Source: Rikenella sp031551865
Lineage (GTDB): Bacteria > Bacteroidota > Bacteroidia > Bacteroidales > Rikenellaceae
DNA: 64,000 nucleotides
Direction: 5' to 3'
Assembly (NCBI GenBank): GCA_031551865.1
Contig: JAVBMY010000004.1
Coordinates: 124,001 to 188,000 of the forward strand
This document shows positions 9,456-17,737 of the stretch, one piece after another (within the stretch, counting starts at the first letter, position 1; each line of letters begins with the position of its first letter). The position numbers were made by a program, and so were the translations under genes. The notes under the pieces are model-generated. The model worked only from the letters and a program-made list of their open reading frames with translations. It was not told where the DNA came from and made no database searches.

Positions 9456-9923
9456 TTACTCTTCTTTTTTGGGTTCTTCGTCATCGTCATCTTTTTTGCC
9501 GCCCATACGCGAAAGCAGAATGGCGCCGCCAATGATACCGAGGACGAGGAGCTTACCGCCGATTTTATCCCAGAAGGGGATGGGGTTTTCGGGAAGTTTG
9601 CCGAGTTCGTAGGTGTCTACAAACCACTGCAGTTGTTCGTCGCTAATGGTATAGTAGGTTTCCGAATCGCTTTCGTAAGTGACGCAGTATTTCCCGTCAT
9701 AGTTCCAGAGGGGTATCCAGGCAATCCATACTTGTTTGTAGAAGTACGAAAGGTTGAAGTACGAGTCTTCCTCTTCGTCGTAGGAAGTCGAGTCGTTAGG
9801 CAAGTCGACTACCGTCGCAAGGTTCTCGTATGCAGTCGAGTAAGGAACTCCGGCCGCATTGGCTTTGGAGGCCGGGAAGGCAAAGATGGCGGCTAGCGCC
9901 AAAAGGGTTATGAGTTTTTTCAT
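9456..9923 (-). CDS. Unknown signal-peptide and membrane-anchored protein within the frd operon
   Basis: A 155-residue protein that I do not recognise. The start chosen is the ATG at 9923, which gives a clean signal peptide (MKKLITLLALAAIFAFPASKANA). A longer open frame exists upstream but would destroy it. The exported part is acidic and rich in tyrosine and tryptophan (YFYKQVWIAWIPLW, about residues 60-73). One membrane helix follows near the C-terminus (about 128-145), then a charged tail (KKDDDDEEPKKEE). It lies 25 bases after frdC and 32 before frdA, so it must be made with the fumarate reductase. This suggests an accessory or assembly subunit of that complex, but no function is shown. 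Confidence 0.75.
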   Translation of the reverse strand: MKKLITLLALAAIFAFPASKANAAGVPYSTAYENLATVVDLPNDSTSYDEEEDSYFNLSYFYKQVWIAWIPLWNYDGKYCVTYESDSETYYTISDEQLQWFVDTYELGKLPENPIPFWDKIGGKLLVLGIIGGAILLSRMGGKKDDDDEEPKKEE

Positions 9924-9948
9924 TGTGGGTCTTGTTTGTGGGGTGGGA

Positions 9949-10584
9949 TTATATGACGTTGAAAATGACTGACAGGGGAATGGAAAGGAAACCGAGACAT
10001 ACGACAGCGGCATAGATGTTGGCCAGGAATTTCCAGCGGCATATCCATTTTTGGTTGTCGAGGCCGACGGTCTGAAAGGCCGACCAGAACCCGTGGCGCA
10101 GGTGGAACCACAGGGCCACGATCCAGACGCAGTACAGGACTGTGATCCAGGGGGTCGCGAAACTGGCTTTCACCAGTTCGAAGTCGTTGGCCACATCCCG
10201 AAATTGTATCTTGAACCAAAAGTCCGACAGGTGGAACGCCAGACCGCCGAGCACAAGGACGCCCAACACATACATATTACGCGATTCCCATTTCGAGGAA
10301 TTGCATGGCGCTTGTTTTTTATACCCCACCGGACGGGCCTTCATGTTGCGAAGGGTAATGACGCTTGCCCAGGTGATGTGGACGATGAAACCGAGCGCCA
10401 ACACCGGAACCATGATCTGGATCAGGGGGTTATTGTTCATGAAGTGCGTCATTTCGTTGTAGAGTTCCTCGCCACCGAATATCAGCATATTCGCTACGAG
10501 GTGGACCAGCAGGAAGAGTATCAGGAAAAGTCCCGACAGGCTCATAACCACTTTCTTGGTAATGGATGATCCCCAAATTTTCAT
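9949..10584 (-). CDS. frdC: Fumarate reductase/succinate dehydrogenase cytochrome b subunit
   Basis: A 211-residue integral membrane protein with about five hydrophobic segments. It carries histidines in the membrane that fit a di-heme cytochrome b of the Wolinella/Bacteroidota type (LLVHLVANML near residue 27, LGFIVHITWA near 65, WFHLRHGFW near 160). It anchors FrdA and FrdB and holds the menaquinone site. It is first in the operon, and the region upstream is unusually rich in palindromes. Having one membrane subunit instead of two small ones is normal for this class. Confidence 0.93.
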   Translation of the reverse strand: MKIWGSSITKKVVMSLSGLFLILFLLVHLVANMLIFGGEELYNEMTHFMNNNPLIQIMVPVLALGFIVHITWASVITLRNMKARPVGYKKQAPCNSSKWESRNMYVLGVLVLGGLAFHLSDFWFKIQFRDVANDFELVKASFATPWITVLYCVWIVALWFHLRHGFWSAFQTVGLDNQKWICRWKFLANIYAAVVCLGFLSIPLSVIFNVI

Positions 10585-10718
10585 TGTGTTGTTATTAATA
10601 AGGTATTGAGTTTGTTGTCTGTCATTAGGCGTTGAATGCCTTTGTTTTCGAATGTTCCCGCAGCCTGCCGTATACCGCCGGAAGCATGTGATCCGGGGAA
10701 TTCCGGTGTGTCTGCCAC

Positions 10719-10804
10719 CCTACCTAGTAATAGGTAGGTTTTTCGAAAGCACAAATGTATCTCTCTTTTTCGAAAGATACAAGTGTTTTGTTATTTTAAT
10801 AACA
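10719..10804 (-). promoter_or_regulatory. frd operon promoter with clustered operator-like palindromes
   Basis: On the minus strand, a perfect Bacteroidota -7 element (TACATTTG, 10752-10759) has a -33-like CTTG at 10780-10783 with a 20-base spacer. Around it lie four symmetrical sites. An 8-bp inverted repeat is at 10719-10738. Two identical TTTTTCGAAAG copies are at 10739-10749 and 10766-10776, 27 bases apart; one is near the start site and one in the spacer. A 5-6-5 palindrome TGTTA-N6-TAACA is at 10789-10804, with the geometry of CRP/FNR-family sites. The elements are directly visible; their use as operators is inferred. Apart from them, the 317-base gap 10585-10901 holds nothing recognisable. 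Confidence 0.5.
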
Positions 10805-10901
10805 CTACCCCTTCTGATAAGGAGAATCCCCAGGCTATCGTCTTTTTACTCCGGACCGAGGCAAAATCACGCAGATTGTCAGATTTGAAGCGGGCTTTGA
10901 C

Positions 10902-12230
10902 TTAAGCGCCAAAGACTAGGCGTTGTCCCCGGATGTTGTCGCACACTCCCCCACCCTTTGTATAAACGACGGCGCCGTTCACCAAAGTATGGGTGACCGA
11001 GGCGGCCATACGGGCACCTTCGAAGGGCGACCAGCCGCATTTGTAGAGCAATTCTTCGCGCGTGACAGCCGTATCGGTGCCGGTTTGCACGATGGCAATG
11101 TCGGCGTAATATCCGGGACGCAGGAAGCCACGCTCTTTCACGCCGAACAAGCGCGCCGGAGCATGGCACAAACGCTCGGCGACCAATGCGGGATCGCCGG
11201 CAAAGAGGGTAAGCATGGCCGGCAGCAAGTGTTGCACCGACGGCGCCCCCGAAGGAGATGACAAATAGGGATTCTGCTTTTCGGACAGCAGGTGCGGGGC
11301 GTGGTCTGTACCCACGGTGGTGACGATGCCGCTTCGCACGGCTTCGCGCAGAGCCTCGCGGTCGGCGGAGGTTTTGATGGCGGGGTTGATCTTGACGAGA
11401 TTGCCCTTCGCCGCATAATCAGCATCGCTGAACCAAAGGTGCGGCAAACAGGCTTCGGCGGTAATCCGGTCGTTGCCTTTGTCGAAAAGGGGCAGTTCGT
11501 CGGCGGTGGAGATATGCAGCACATGCAGGCGTCCGCCGTGCTTATGCGCGAGTGCCACGGCCTGAGCGGTGGAACGGAAGCAGGCCTCGCGACTGCGTAT
11601 TTTAGGGTGTTCCGATGCGGGAATGGCATCGCCCCATTCGGCAATCGCCTGTTCGAGGTTGTGGCGGATCGTGTCTTCGTCTTCGCAGTGGGCGGCGATC
11701 AGGGCCGGGGAACGTTCAAAAATGGCCGCCAACGCTTCGTTGCGGTCGACCAGCATGTTGCCGGTCGAGGAACCCATGAAGAGTTTAAGCCCGCAAATGC
11801 GCGTATGGTCGAGGCGTTCTATTTCGCCCAGGTTGTCGTTCGTGGCGCCGAGGTAGAAAGAGTAATTGACCGCCGAATGGTCGGCCGCGAGTGCATATTT
11901 TTCTTCGAGCAGACCAAGAGTTACGGCCGGAGGTCTCGTGTTGGGCATCTCCATGTACGAAGTAACGCCACCTGCTGCGGCAGCCCGGGATTCCGTGGCG
12001 ATCGTGGCCTTGTCGGTGAGGCCCGGTTCCCGGAAATGGACGTGAGAATCGATCACTCCGGGAATCACCAATGCCCCCGCGGCATCGATAGCCTGCGATG
12101 AAGGGAGCGCAGCCAGCACAGCGGAAGGAATTTCACCCCGCTCCACACTTTTTATCCGTTCGCCTTCGGTGACGATGTAGCCCTCGTAGAGTTCACTTTC
12201 GTTACAAATCAGCGCATTGTATATCAACAT
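10902..12230 (-). CDS. pyrC: Dihydroorotase
   Basis: A 442-residue cyclic amidohydrolase for the third step of pyrimidine synthesis, N-carbamoyl-aspartate to dihydroorotate. The zinc-binding DSHVHFREPGLTDK block is near residue 61. GLKLFMG carries the usual metal-bridging lysine. AHCEDE, VLHISTA and GTDHAPH carry the remaining metal and catalytic residues. This is the long class I form. It lies 11 bases downstream of a polyprenyl-phosphate mannosyltransferase gene, so the two are probably cotranscribed. No obvious hairpin terminator follows the stop. Confidence 0.94.
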   Translation of the reverse strand: MLIYNALICNESELYEGYIVTEGERIKSVERGEIPSAVLAALPSSQAIDAAGALVIPGVIDSHVHFREPGLTDKATIATESRAAAAGGVTSYMEMPNTRPPAVTLGLLEEKYALAADHSAVNYSFYLGATNDNLGEIERLDHTRICGLKLFMGSSTGNMLVDRNEALAAIFERSPALIAAHCEDEDTIRHNLEQAIAEWGDAIPASEHPKIRSREACFRSTAQAVALAHKHGGRLHVLHISTADELPLFDKGNDRITAEACLPHLWFSDADYAAKGNLVKINPAIKTSADREALREAVRSGIVTTVGTDHAPHLLSEKQNPYLSSPSGAPSVQHLLPAMLTLFAGDPALVAERLCHAPARLFGVKERGFLRPGYYADIAIVQTGTDTAVTREELLYKCGWSPFEGARMAASVTHTLVNGAVVYTKGGGVCDNIRGQRLVFGA

Positions 12231-12241
12231 AGTATCCTGCC

Positions 12242-13000
12242 CTATTTCGAGTTATCCTTCACCTCTCCGGCCTCAGCGGCAGGACGTACTTTACGGAAAC
12301 GCATTTTCAGCACGCCGAGGAAGGCCTCGCCAAAGATACCGCCGCTCATCTTGGAATTGCCCGCCGTGCGGTCGGTAAAGGAAATGGGAACTTCCGCCAC
12401 CTTGAATCCGAGGCGTTTGGCCTTGTATTTCATCTCGATCTGGAAACCGTAGCCGCGCATCCGGATGTCGCCGAGGTCGATGGTTTCGAGCACCCGGCGG
12501 CGGAAGCAAACGAAGCCGGCCGTAAAATCGCGGACATTGATGAAGGTCACCGTGCGCACGTACACCGAAGCGAAATATGACATCAGGATACGTCCCAACG
12601 GCCAGTTCACCACCTTGCCGCCGCGTACATAGCGCGAACCGATAGCCAGGTCGGCACCACCCTCGTCGCAGGCTTTGTAAAGTTCGATAAGTTTTTCGGG
12701 CGGGTGCGAGAAGTCGCAGTCCATTTCGAAGACATAGTCGTAGCCGTGGGCCAACGCCCACCTGAACCCGGCGATATAAGCCGTACCCAACCCCTGCTTT
12801 CCGGAACGTTCGAGGATGTGCAGGCGTCCGGCGAATTCCCCGGCCATCAGGCGTTTCACGATACCGCCCGTACCATCAGGCGACCCGTCGTCGACAATCA
12901 GTATATCGAACGGTTCGGAAAGCCCGAACACCGTACGGATCATCGTTTCGATATTCTCGATTTCATTATAAGTCGGTATGATAACCAGTTTCTTCTTCAT
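12242..13000 (-). CDS. Polyprenol monophosphomannose synthase-like GT2
   Basis: A 252-residue glycosyltransferase of the dolichol-phosphate mannose synthase group. It contains IIPTYNEIENIE, VDDGSPDGTGGIVKRL, a FEMDCDFSHPPE metal-binding block and the PISFTDRTAGNSKMSGGI block typical of the group. It has no C-terminal membrane helices, so it is the soluble type. It probably makes polyprenyl-phosphate-mannose or a related lipid-linked hexose for protein or envelope glycosylation. It is cotranscribed with pyrC and divergent from the 13087 gene. The sugar itself (mannose or another) is an inference from the family. Confidence 0.88.
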   Translation of the reverse strand: MKKKLVIIPTYNEIENIETMIRTVFGLSEPFDILIVDDGSPDGTGGIVKRLMAGEFAGRLHILERSGKQGLGTAYIAGFRWALAHGYDYVFEMDCDFSHPPEKLIELYKACDEGGADLAIGSRYVRGGKVVNWPLGRILMSYFASVYVRTVTFINVRDFTAGFVCFRRRVLETIDLGDIRMRGYGFQIEMKYKAKRLGFKVAEVPISFTDRTAGNSKMSGGIFGEAFLGVLKMRFRKVRPAAEAGEVKDNSK

Positions 13001-13037
13001 GCGGAAGCGTCGGGGGAACCGTTATTATTACAGCTAT

Positions 13038-13064
13038 CAAAGGTATAATTTTTTGTTATCTTTG
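13038..13064. promoter_or_regulatory. Divergent pair of -7 elements
   Basis: TACCTTTG on the minus strand (13038-13045) would serve the mannosyltransferase-pyrC pair. TATCTTTG on the plus strand (13057-13064) would serve the gene at 13087. Both match TAnnTTTG exactly, but neither has a clear -33 TTTG at the right distance. Confidence 0.4.
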
Positions 13065-13086
13065 GAAGAAATTTTAGTTACAGCCG

Positions 13087-13749
13087 ATGAGTTCCGCGCA
13101 CAAAAAATCCACATACACGACCGTATTCAAGGCATTAACGGCCATTTTCATACTGAGCATTGCGCTGGGCGCCGATGCCGACGCCAAAGGATTGTTCGGC
13201 AGCGGAAAAAGAAAAAAAAGAACCCAAGATGTCACCCCGGTAGCCACCGTCGACAGTACCCTGACAGGCAATACGCTCGACGCAGCCACGAGGTTCCTTT
13301 CGGTATCCCAGATCGAAACCGCCATCAAAAATCAACCCGCCGGAGAGCGCTTTTACCTGACGCTGGCTACCTCGACCACCTGGCGAATGCAAAGCCCCTC
13401 GCTCGAAATCGCCAATCCTTCGGCACTTATCTACCCGGCGCCCGGATCCCTCTACACACGCGAACAACTGCAACAGATAGCCGCCACGGCACGCACGGCA
13501 GGCGTCGAACTGGTACCCACGCTCGACCTGCTGATCGAGAACCAGCCTTTTCAGCGCTGTTTCGGCCATTCGATCTTCTCGGTCGAAGGGATGCGTTTGG
13601 TACGCGCCGCCCTTGAGGACTGCGTAAACACCATGCACCCCGAGCGGATATGCCTCGGCCGGACTACCCCAGACGCCGATGAACGTTACCGAAACTTCCT
13701 GAACGAAATCGCGGGCATACTCGGCGTAAAGTTCATCATTTTCGAATAA
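13087..13749 (+). CDS. Secreted protein resembling a degenerate GH20 domain
   Basis: A 220-residue protein with a signal-like N-terminus (hydrophobic stretch at about residues 13-28) followed by a basic linker (KRKKR). The middle part, LYTREQLQQIAATARTAGVELVPTLDLL, looks like the strand-helix region of family 20 glycoside hydrolases in which the chain is read toward the active site. The later ERICLGRTTPDADERY is where the catalytic Asp-Glu pair would lie, but a normal HxGxDE motif is missing. Much shorter than an active GH20. It probably starts a unit with mscL 31 bases downstream. It could be a binding protein or a relic; activity should not be assumed. Confidence 0.6.
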   Translation: MSSAHKKSTYTTVFKALTAIFILSIALGADADAKGLFGSGKRKKRTQDVTPVATVDSTLTGNTLDAATRFLSVSQIETAIKNQPAGERFYLTLATSTTWRMQSPSLEIANPSALIYPAPGSLYTREQLQQIAATARTAGVELVPTLDLLIENQPFQRCFGHSIFSVEGMRLVRAALEDCVNTMHPERICLGRTTPDADERYRNFLNEIAGILGVKFIIFE

Positions 13750-13780
13750 CACGAATATAACCATTTATACAAACCCTACC

Positions 13781-14290
13781 ATGGCAAAATCAAAAAAGGA
13801 CAAATCGGAAAACCGCGCCAAAGAAGCGCTGAACAGCGTTGAGAACCTGGCCGGCAAACTAACCAAAAAGGTAAAATGGGTCAGCGAGTTTAAGGCCTTC
13901 GCCACCCGTGGCAACGTGGTGGATATGGCCGTCGGTATCATCATCGGCGCCGCCTTCGGACAGATCGTCAACTCGCTCGTGGCCGACGTGCTGATGCCCC
14001 CGATCGGGGTACTCATCGGCGGCGTGGATTTCTCTGAACTGTCGTTCACCATCAAGGCCGCCACCGCCGATAAGGCTGCTGTAGTGGTGAGCTACGGCAA
14101 ATTCATCCAGACGATCATCAATTTCATCATCATCGCCTTTGCCATCTTTATGGTCGTGCGCCTGATGAACAAGCTCAAGAGCAAAGAGCAACTCGCCGCC
14201 GAAACCGCTCCGAAAACCACCAAAGACCAGGAACTGCTCGGTGAGATCCGCGACCTGCTGAAAGATTCGGCCAAAAGCCAGCAAAAATAA
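13781..14290 (+). CDS. mscL: Large-conductance mechanosensitive channel
   Basis: A 169-residue inner-membrane channel that opens under osmotic downshock. The pore-lining first helix is preceded by the FKAFATRGNVVDMAVGIIIG signature (about residues 38-57), and the second helix is FIQTIINFIIIAFAIFMVV. A charged C-terminal bundle helix (LLGEIRDLLK) ends the chain. The N-terminal extension of about 35 lysine-rich residues is longer than in E. coli MscL. It is 31 bases after the GH20-like gene and 11 before the sulfatase. Confidence 0.94.
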   Translation: MAKSKKDKSENRAKEALNSVENLAGKLTKKVKWVSEFKAFATRGNVVDMAVGIIIGAAFGQIVNSLVADVLMPPIGVLIGGVDFSELSFTIKAATADKAAVVVSYGKFIQTIINFIIIAFAIFMVVRLMNKLKSKEQLAAETAPKTTKDQELLGEIRDLLKDSAKSQQK

Positions 14291-14301
14291 CCTCCCTTCG
14301 G

Positions 14302-15813
14302 ATGGCCGGTATAGTAAAACGAAATTATTGGATTGCCGCGGCCGGATGTGCCGCCGCGGTTTCCGGGTACGGTGAGGCAACCGCGAAAAAAACACCTGCT
14401 TCAAGCCCCGCGAAGCCCAATTTCATCGTCATACTCGCCGACGACCAGGGATACAACGACCTCGGCTGCTACGGTTCGGCCCTGATCCGCACGCCCCACA
14501 TCGACCGGATGGCTGCCGAAGGCATCCGGCTTACCGATTTCTACTCGCAACCGGTAAGCGGTCCCGCACGCGCCGCGCTGCTCACCGGTTCCTATCCGCT
14601 ACGCATTGCCGAAGTCGGTAACCTGAAGCGGTTCCACCCCATGGTCCATCCTGACGAAGTGCTTATTCCCGAGATCCTCGGCAGCGCCGGGTACACCAGC
14701 GCCTGCATCGGCAAATGGGACATCAACGGACACATGCAAACCTTCGCCTCCGAGACCCTGATGCCCACAGCGATGGGATTCGACTATTGGTTCGGGGTGC
14801 CTTCGAGTATCGACAACGGGGTGGAAGACATCTACCGCAACCGGGAACGGCTCACCCATGACTTCACCGTAGACACGCTGACACAACTCTACACCGCCGA
14901 AACGCTGGGATTCATCGAGCGGAACAGCGACCGCCCGTTCTTCATCTACCTGGCCCATTCCATGCCCCACACCCGCTTGGGGGCCAGTTCGGTATTCCGC
15001 GGCCGGTCGTCGTACGGTCTCTACGGTGACGCCGTCGAGGAACTGGACTGGAGCGTCGGCGAGATCATCCGGAAATTGAAAGCCCTGGGGATCGACCAGA
15101 ACACCTACATCATCTACACCTCGGACAACGGCCCCTGGGATGCGCGCGGCACCCACGGAGGCTCGGCCTACCCGTTGCGCGGCAACAAGATCGACACCTG
15201 GGAGGGCGGCGTGCGCGTGCCCTGTGTGATTTGGCGCGGCGGCATGCGGCGGGGCGAAACGGTCAGCCATGTATGCTCCACCCTCGACCTGCTGCCCACA
15301 CTGGCCTCGATGGCCGGGGCCGGCATGCCGGGCGACCGCCTCTTCGACGGTCACGATATTTCCGGGCTGTTACACGGTCAGGGTATCGATACTCCCGAAC
15401 TCTATTTCTATTACATCGACACCCACCTGCAAGCCGTCCGCCAGGGCGACTGGAAACTGGTACTTCCCCGTCCTCAGGCCCCCGAATGGGTCAGCACGAA
15501 CGCCAAATCCGTGTGGCGCCGCGAAGACATGGATCCCGTGCGTGCCAACGAACTCTACAACCTGCGGGACGATCCGGGCGAACGGCGCGACATAGCTGCG
15601 GCGCATCCCGAAATCGTTGCCGCATTGTTGCAACGGATCGAAGAGGCCCGCGGAGACATCGGCGATTTCGACCACATCGGCACAGGAGCCCACTTTTTTG
15701 ACGATGGCCCCCGTCGCCCCGATGCGCTCCGCTGGCGTGAAAAAGAAGCTGCGGGCTGGAAACCCGAAATAAAGGTCCATCCCTATTACGACGATGGCGC
15801 CCGCACCCTTTAA
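14302..15813 (+). CDS. Ser-type sulfatase (S1 family)
   Basis: A 503-residue type I sulfatase that would remove sulfate esters, probably from host glycans or sulfated saccharides. ILADDQG (Asp47, Asp48) gives calcium ligands. SGPARAALLTG places the residue that becomes formylglycine at Ser86, so the S-x-P-x-R form needs a radical-SAM anaerobic sulfatase-maturating enzyme, which is not in this window. GKWDING and TSDNGPWDARGTHGG are further active-site blocks. The N-terminus is a weak signal sequence (YWIAAAGCAAAVSGYGEA), possibly with a lipobox-like cysteine at residue 16. It follows mscL by 11 bases. The substrate is unknown. Confidence 0.9.
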   Translation: MAGIVKRNYWIAAAGCAAAVSGYGEATAKKTPASSPAKPNFIVILADDQGYNDLGCYGSALIRTPHIDRMAAEGIRLTDFYSQPVSGPARAALLTGSYPLRIAEVGNLKRFHPMVHPDEVLIPEILGSAGYTSACIGKWDINGHMQTFASETLMPTAMGFDYWFGVPSSIDNGVEDIYRNRERLTHDFTVDTLTQLYTAETLGFIERNSDRPFFIYLAHSMPHTRLGASSVFRGRSSYGLYGDAVEELDWSVGEIIRKLKALGIDQNTYIIYTSDNGPWDARGTHGGSAYPLRGNKIDTWEGGVRVPCVIWRGGMRRGETVSHVCSTLDLLPTLASMAGAGMPGDRLFDGHDISGLLHGQGIDTPELYFYYIDTHLQAVRQGDWKLVLPRPQAPEWVSTNAKSVWRREDMDPVRANELYNLRDDPGERRDIAAAHPEIVAALLQRIEEARGDIGDFDHIGTGAHFFDDGPRRPDALRWREKEAAGWKPEIKVHPYYDDGARTL

Positions 15814-15905
15814 GGGCTCTGGCTCCGTAACCGCGGACTGCCGCCAACAGGCGCGCTGTACTCCGGACGTCAAAATAATTTACGAAGAAACACTACCCCA
15901 CTAAT

Positions 15906-16970
15906 ATGAAACGTAACATACTCATCACCGGCGGCGCCGGATTCATCGGTTCGCACGTCGTACGCCTGTTCGTCGAGAAATACCCCGACTATAATATCAT
16001 CAACCTCGACAAGCTGACCTACGCCGGAAACCTCGATAACTTGCGCGACATCGAAGAAAAGCCGAACTACCGGTTCGTGCAGGGCGACATCTGCGACCTG
16101 CCTTCGATGCAGCGGCTCTTTGAAGAACACGCGATTGACGGCGTGATCCACCTGGCCGCCGAAAGCCATGTCGACCGCTCGATCACCGACCCGTTCTCCT
16201 TCGCCCAGACCAACGTGATGGGGACACTGAGCCTGTTGCAGGCAGCCAAAGAGTCCTGGAAGAACGCCCCCGGCGGGTTCGAAGGGAAATTATTCTATCA
16301 CATCTCGACCGATGAAGTGTACGGTTCGCTCGACGAGGGAGGATTCTTCGTCGAAACTACCCCCTACGACCCGCAATCGCCCTACTCTGCCTCGAAAGCC
16401 TCGTCCGACCACTTCGTGCGCGCCTACGGCAACACCTACGGACTGCCGATCGTCGTGTCAAACTGCTCGAACAACTACGGCCCCAACCAGTTTCCCGAAA
16501 AACTGATCCCGCTGTTCATCGAGAACATCCGCACGGGCAAGCCGCTGCCCGTGTATGGCAAAGGCGAGAACGTGCGCGACTGGCTCTACGTGGTCGACCA
16601 CGCGCGCGCTATCGACCTGATCTTCCACCGCGGGCGCCAAGGGGACACTTATAACATCGGCGGGTTCAACGAGTGGCGCAACATCGACCTGATCCGCGTG
16701 ATGATCCGCACCGTCGACCGGCTGCTGGGCCGCCCCGAGGGCACGTCCGACGCGCTGATCACCTACGTGACCGACCGAGCGGGCCACGACCTGCGTTACG
16801 CCATCGACTCCACGAAGCTTAAAAACGAGCTGGGCTGGGAGCCCTCGCTGCAATTCGAAGAAGGCATCGAAAAGACTGTGCGCTGGTACCTCGACCATCC
16901 CGACTGGGTGGCCCGCATCGTCAGCGGCGAGTACCAGAACTATTACCAAGAAATGTACGGGAACAGGTAA
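15906..16970 (+). CDS. rmlB: dTDP-glucose 4,6-dehydratase
   Basis: A 354-residue extended short-chain dehydrogenase that turns dTDP-glucose into dTDP-4-keto-6-deoxyglucose, the precursor of rhamnose and other deoxysugars of the surface polysaccharide. The ITGGAGFIGSH NAD-binding motif lies at residues of about 6-16, HLAAESHVDRSI follows, STDEVYG carries the catalytic acid residues, and YSASKASSDH is the Tyr-x3-Lys pair. No rmlA, rmlC or rmlD is present beside it. The AT-rich TIR gene begins 20 bases after its stop. Confidence 0.95.
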   Translation: MKRNILITGGAGFIGSHVVRLFVEKYPDYNIINLDKLTYAGNLDNLRDIEEKPNYRFVQGDICDLPSMQRLFEEHAIDGVIHLAAESHVDRSITDPFSFAQTNVMGTLSLLQAAKESWKNAPGGFEGKLFYHISTDEVYGSLDEGGFFVETTPYDPQSPYSASKASSDHFVRAYGNTYGLPIVVSNCSNNYGPNQFPEKLIPLFIENIRTGKPLPVYGKGENVRDWLYVVDHARAIDLIFHRGRQGDTYNIGGFNEWRNIDLIRVMIRTVDRLLGRPEGTSDALITYVTDRAGHDLRYAIDSTKLKNELGWEPSLQFEEGIEKTVRWYLDHPDWVARIVSGEYQNYYQEMYGNR

Positions 16971-16990
16971 AAAACTATAAACCAAAAGCA

Positions 16991-17737
16991 ATGAAAATCT
17001 TTATTAGCTGGTCTGGAGAAAGAAGCAAAAAAATTGCGGAGCTTCTAGATGGATGGTTGAGATGCGTTATTCAGGCCTCAAGTCCGTGGATATCTAGTAG
17101 GGACATTGATAGAGGCGCACTATGGTTTACCGAAATTAATGAAAAACTATCTAGCGTCACCTTTGGTATCGTCTGTCTAACAAAAGAAAATAAGACTAAA
17201 CCGTGGATATTATTTGAATCTGGAGCATTGGCCAAAGGTCTCAGCTCAAACAGGGTTTGTACATTCCTTATTGATATTGACAATCCAAATGATTTGGAAA
17301 ACCCCTTAGCCCAATTTAATCACACATTACCAACTAAAGAAAGTGTTTGGTCTTTAGTTAGAACCATAAATATCGCATTACAGGAAGCCGCTTTACATGA
17401 GAATGTACTAGACAGAGTGTTTGAAACTTATTGGCCACAGTTCGAAGAAAGATTCAATGAGATATTAAAAGACACGCCTGATACACCTGTCGACAATACT
17501 CGACAAGAGTCCGACATCATGGATGAGATCTTATCTACCGTACGAATGCTTAATAGACGCATGAGAGATATTGAGAAGAATCAAATGATGGTAGATATGG
17601 CAAATAGAGAACTTATTAATCTATATAAATTCACAGATTCATACAAAAAGAATGTATTCAAGCATTATCAAGAGATCGACGATAAATCAGAACGAGAGGA
17701 TATTACTAATAAGAAATTAGACGATATATTTTTATAA
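16991..17737 (+). CDS. TIR-domain protein, probable defence NADase
   Basis: A 248-residue protein with an N-terminal TIR-like domain (about 1-140): MKIFISWSGERS as first strand, WISSRDIDRGALWFTEI as the BB-loop region and KPWILFESGAL with a glutamate at residue 76, where NAD-cleaving TIR domains have their catalytic Glu. The C-terminal part (about 165-248) is charged and looks helical or coiled-coil. Base composition is very different from the neighbours: 16 of 60 bases are G or C at 17581-17640, against 40 of 60 at 17881-17940 in argB. The stop touches the argB ATG with no spacing. Horizontal gain and an antiphage role are inferred; no partner such as ThsA or a CD-NTase is present. Confidence 0.82.
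   Translation: MKIFISWSGERSKKIAELLDGWLRCVIQASSPWISSRDIDRGALWFTEINEKLSSVTFGIVCLTKENKTKPWILFESGALAKGLSSNRVCTFLIDIDNPNDLENPLAQFNHTLPTKESVWSLVRTINIALQEAALHENVLDRVFETYWPQFEERFNEILKDTPDTPVDNTRQESDIMDEILSTVRMLNRRMRDIEKNQMMVDMANRELINLYKFTDSYKKNVFKHYQEIDDKSEREDITNKKLDDIFL

Noticed and set aside
10652..10888. 78-codon plus-strand frame upstream of frdC
   Set aside because: It runs through the frd promoter and palindromes and has no protein-like features.
16991..17737. TIR gene as part of Thoeris or CBASS
   Set aside because: No ThsA-like, CD-NTase or other effector gene is within reach; neighbours are rmlB and argB.
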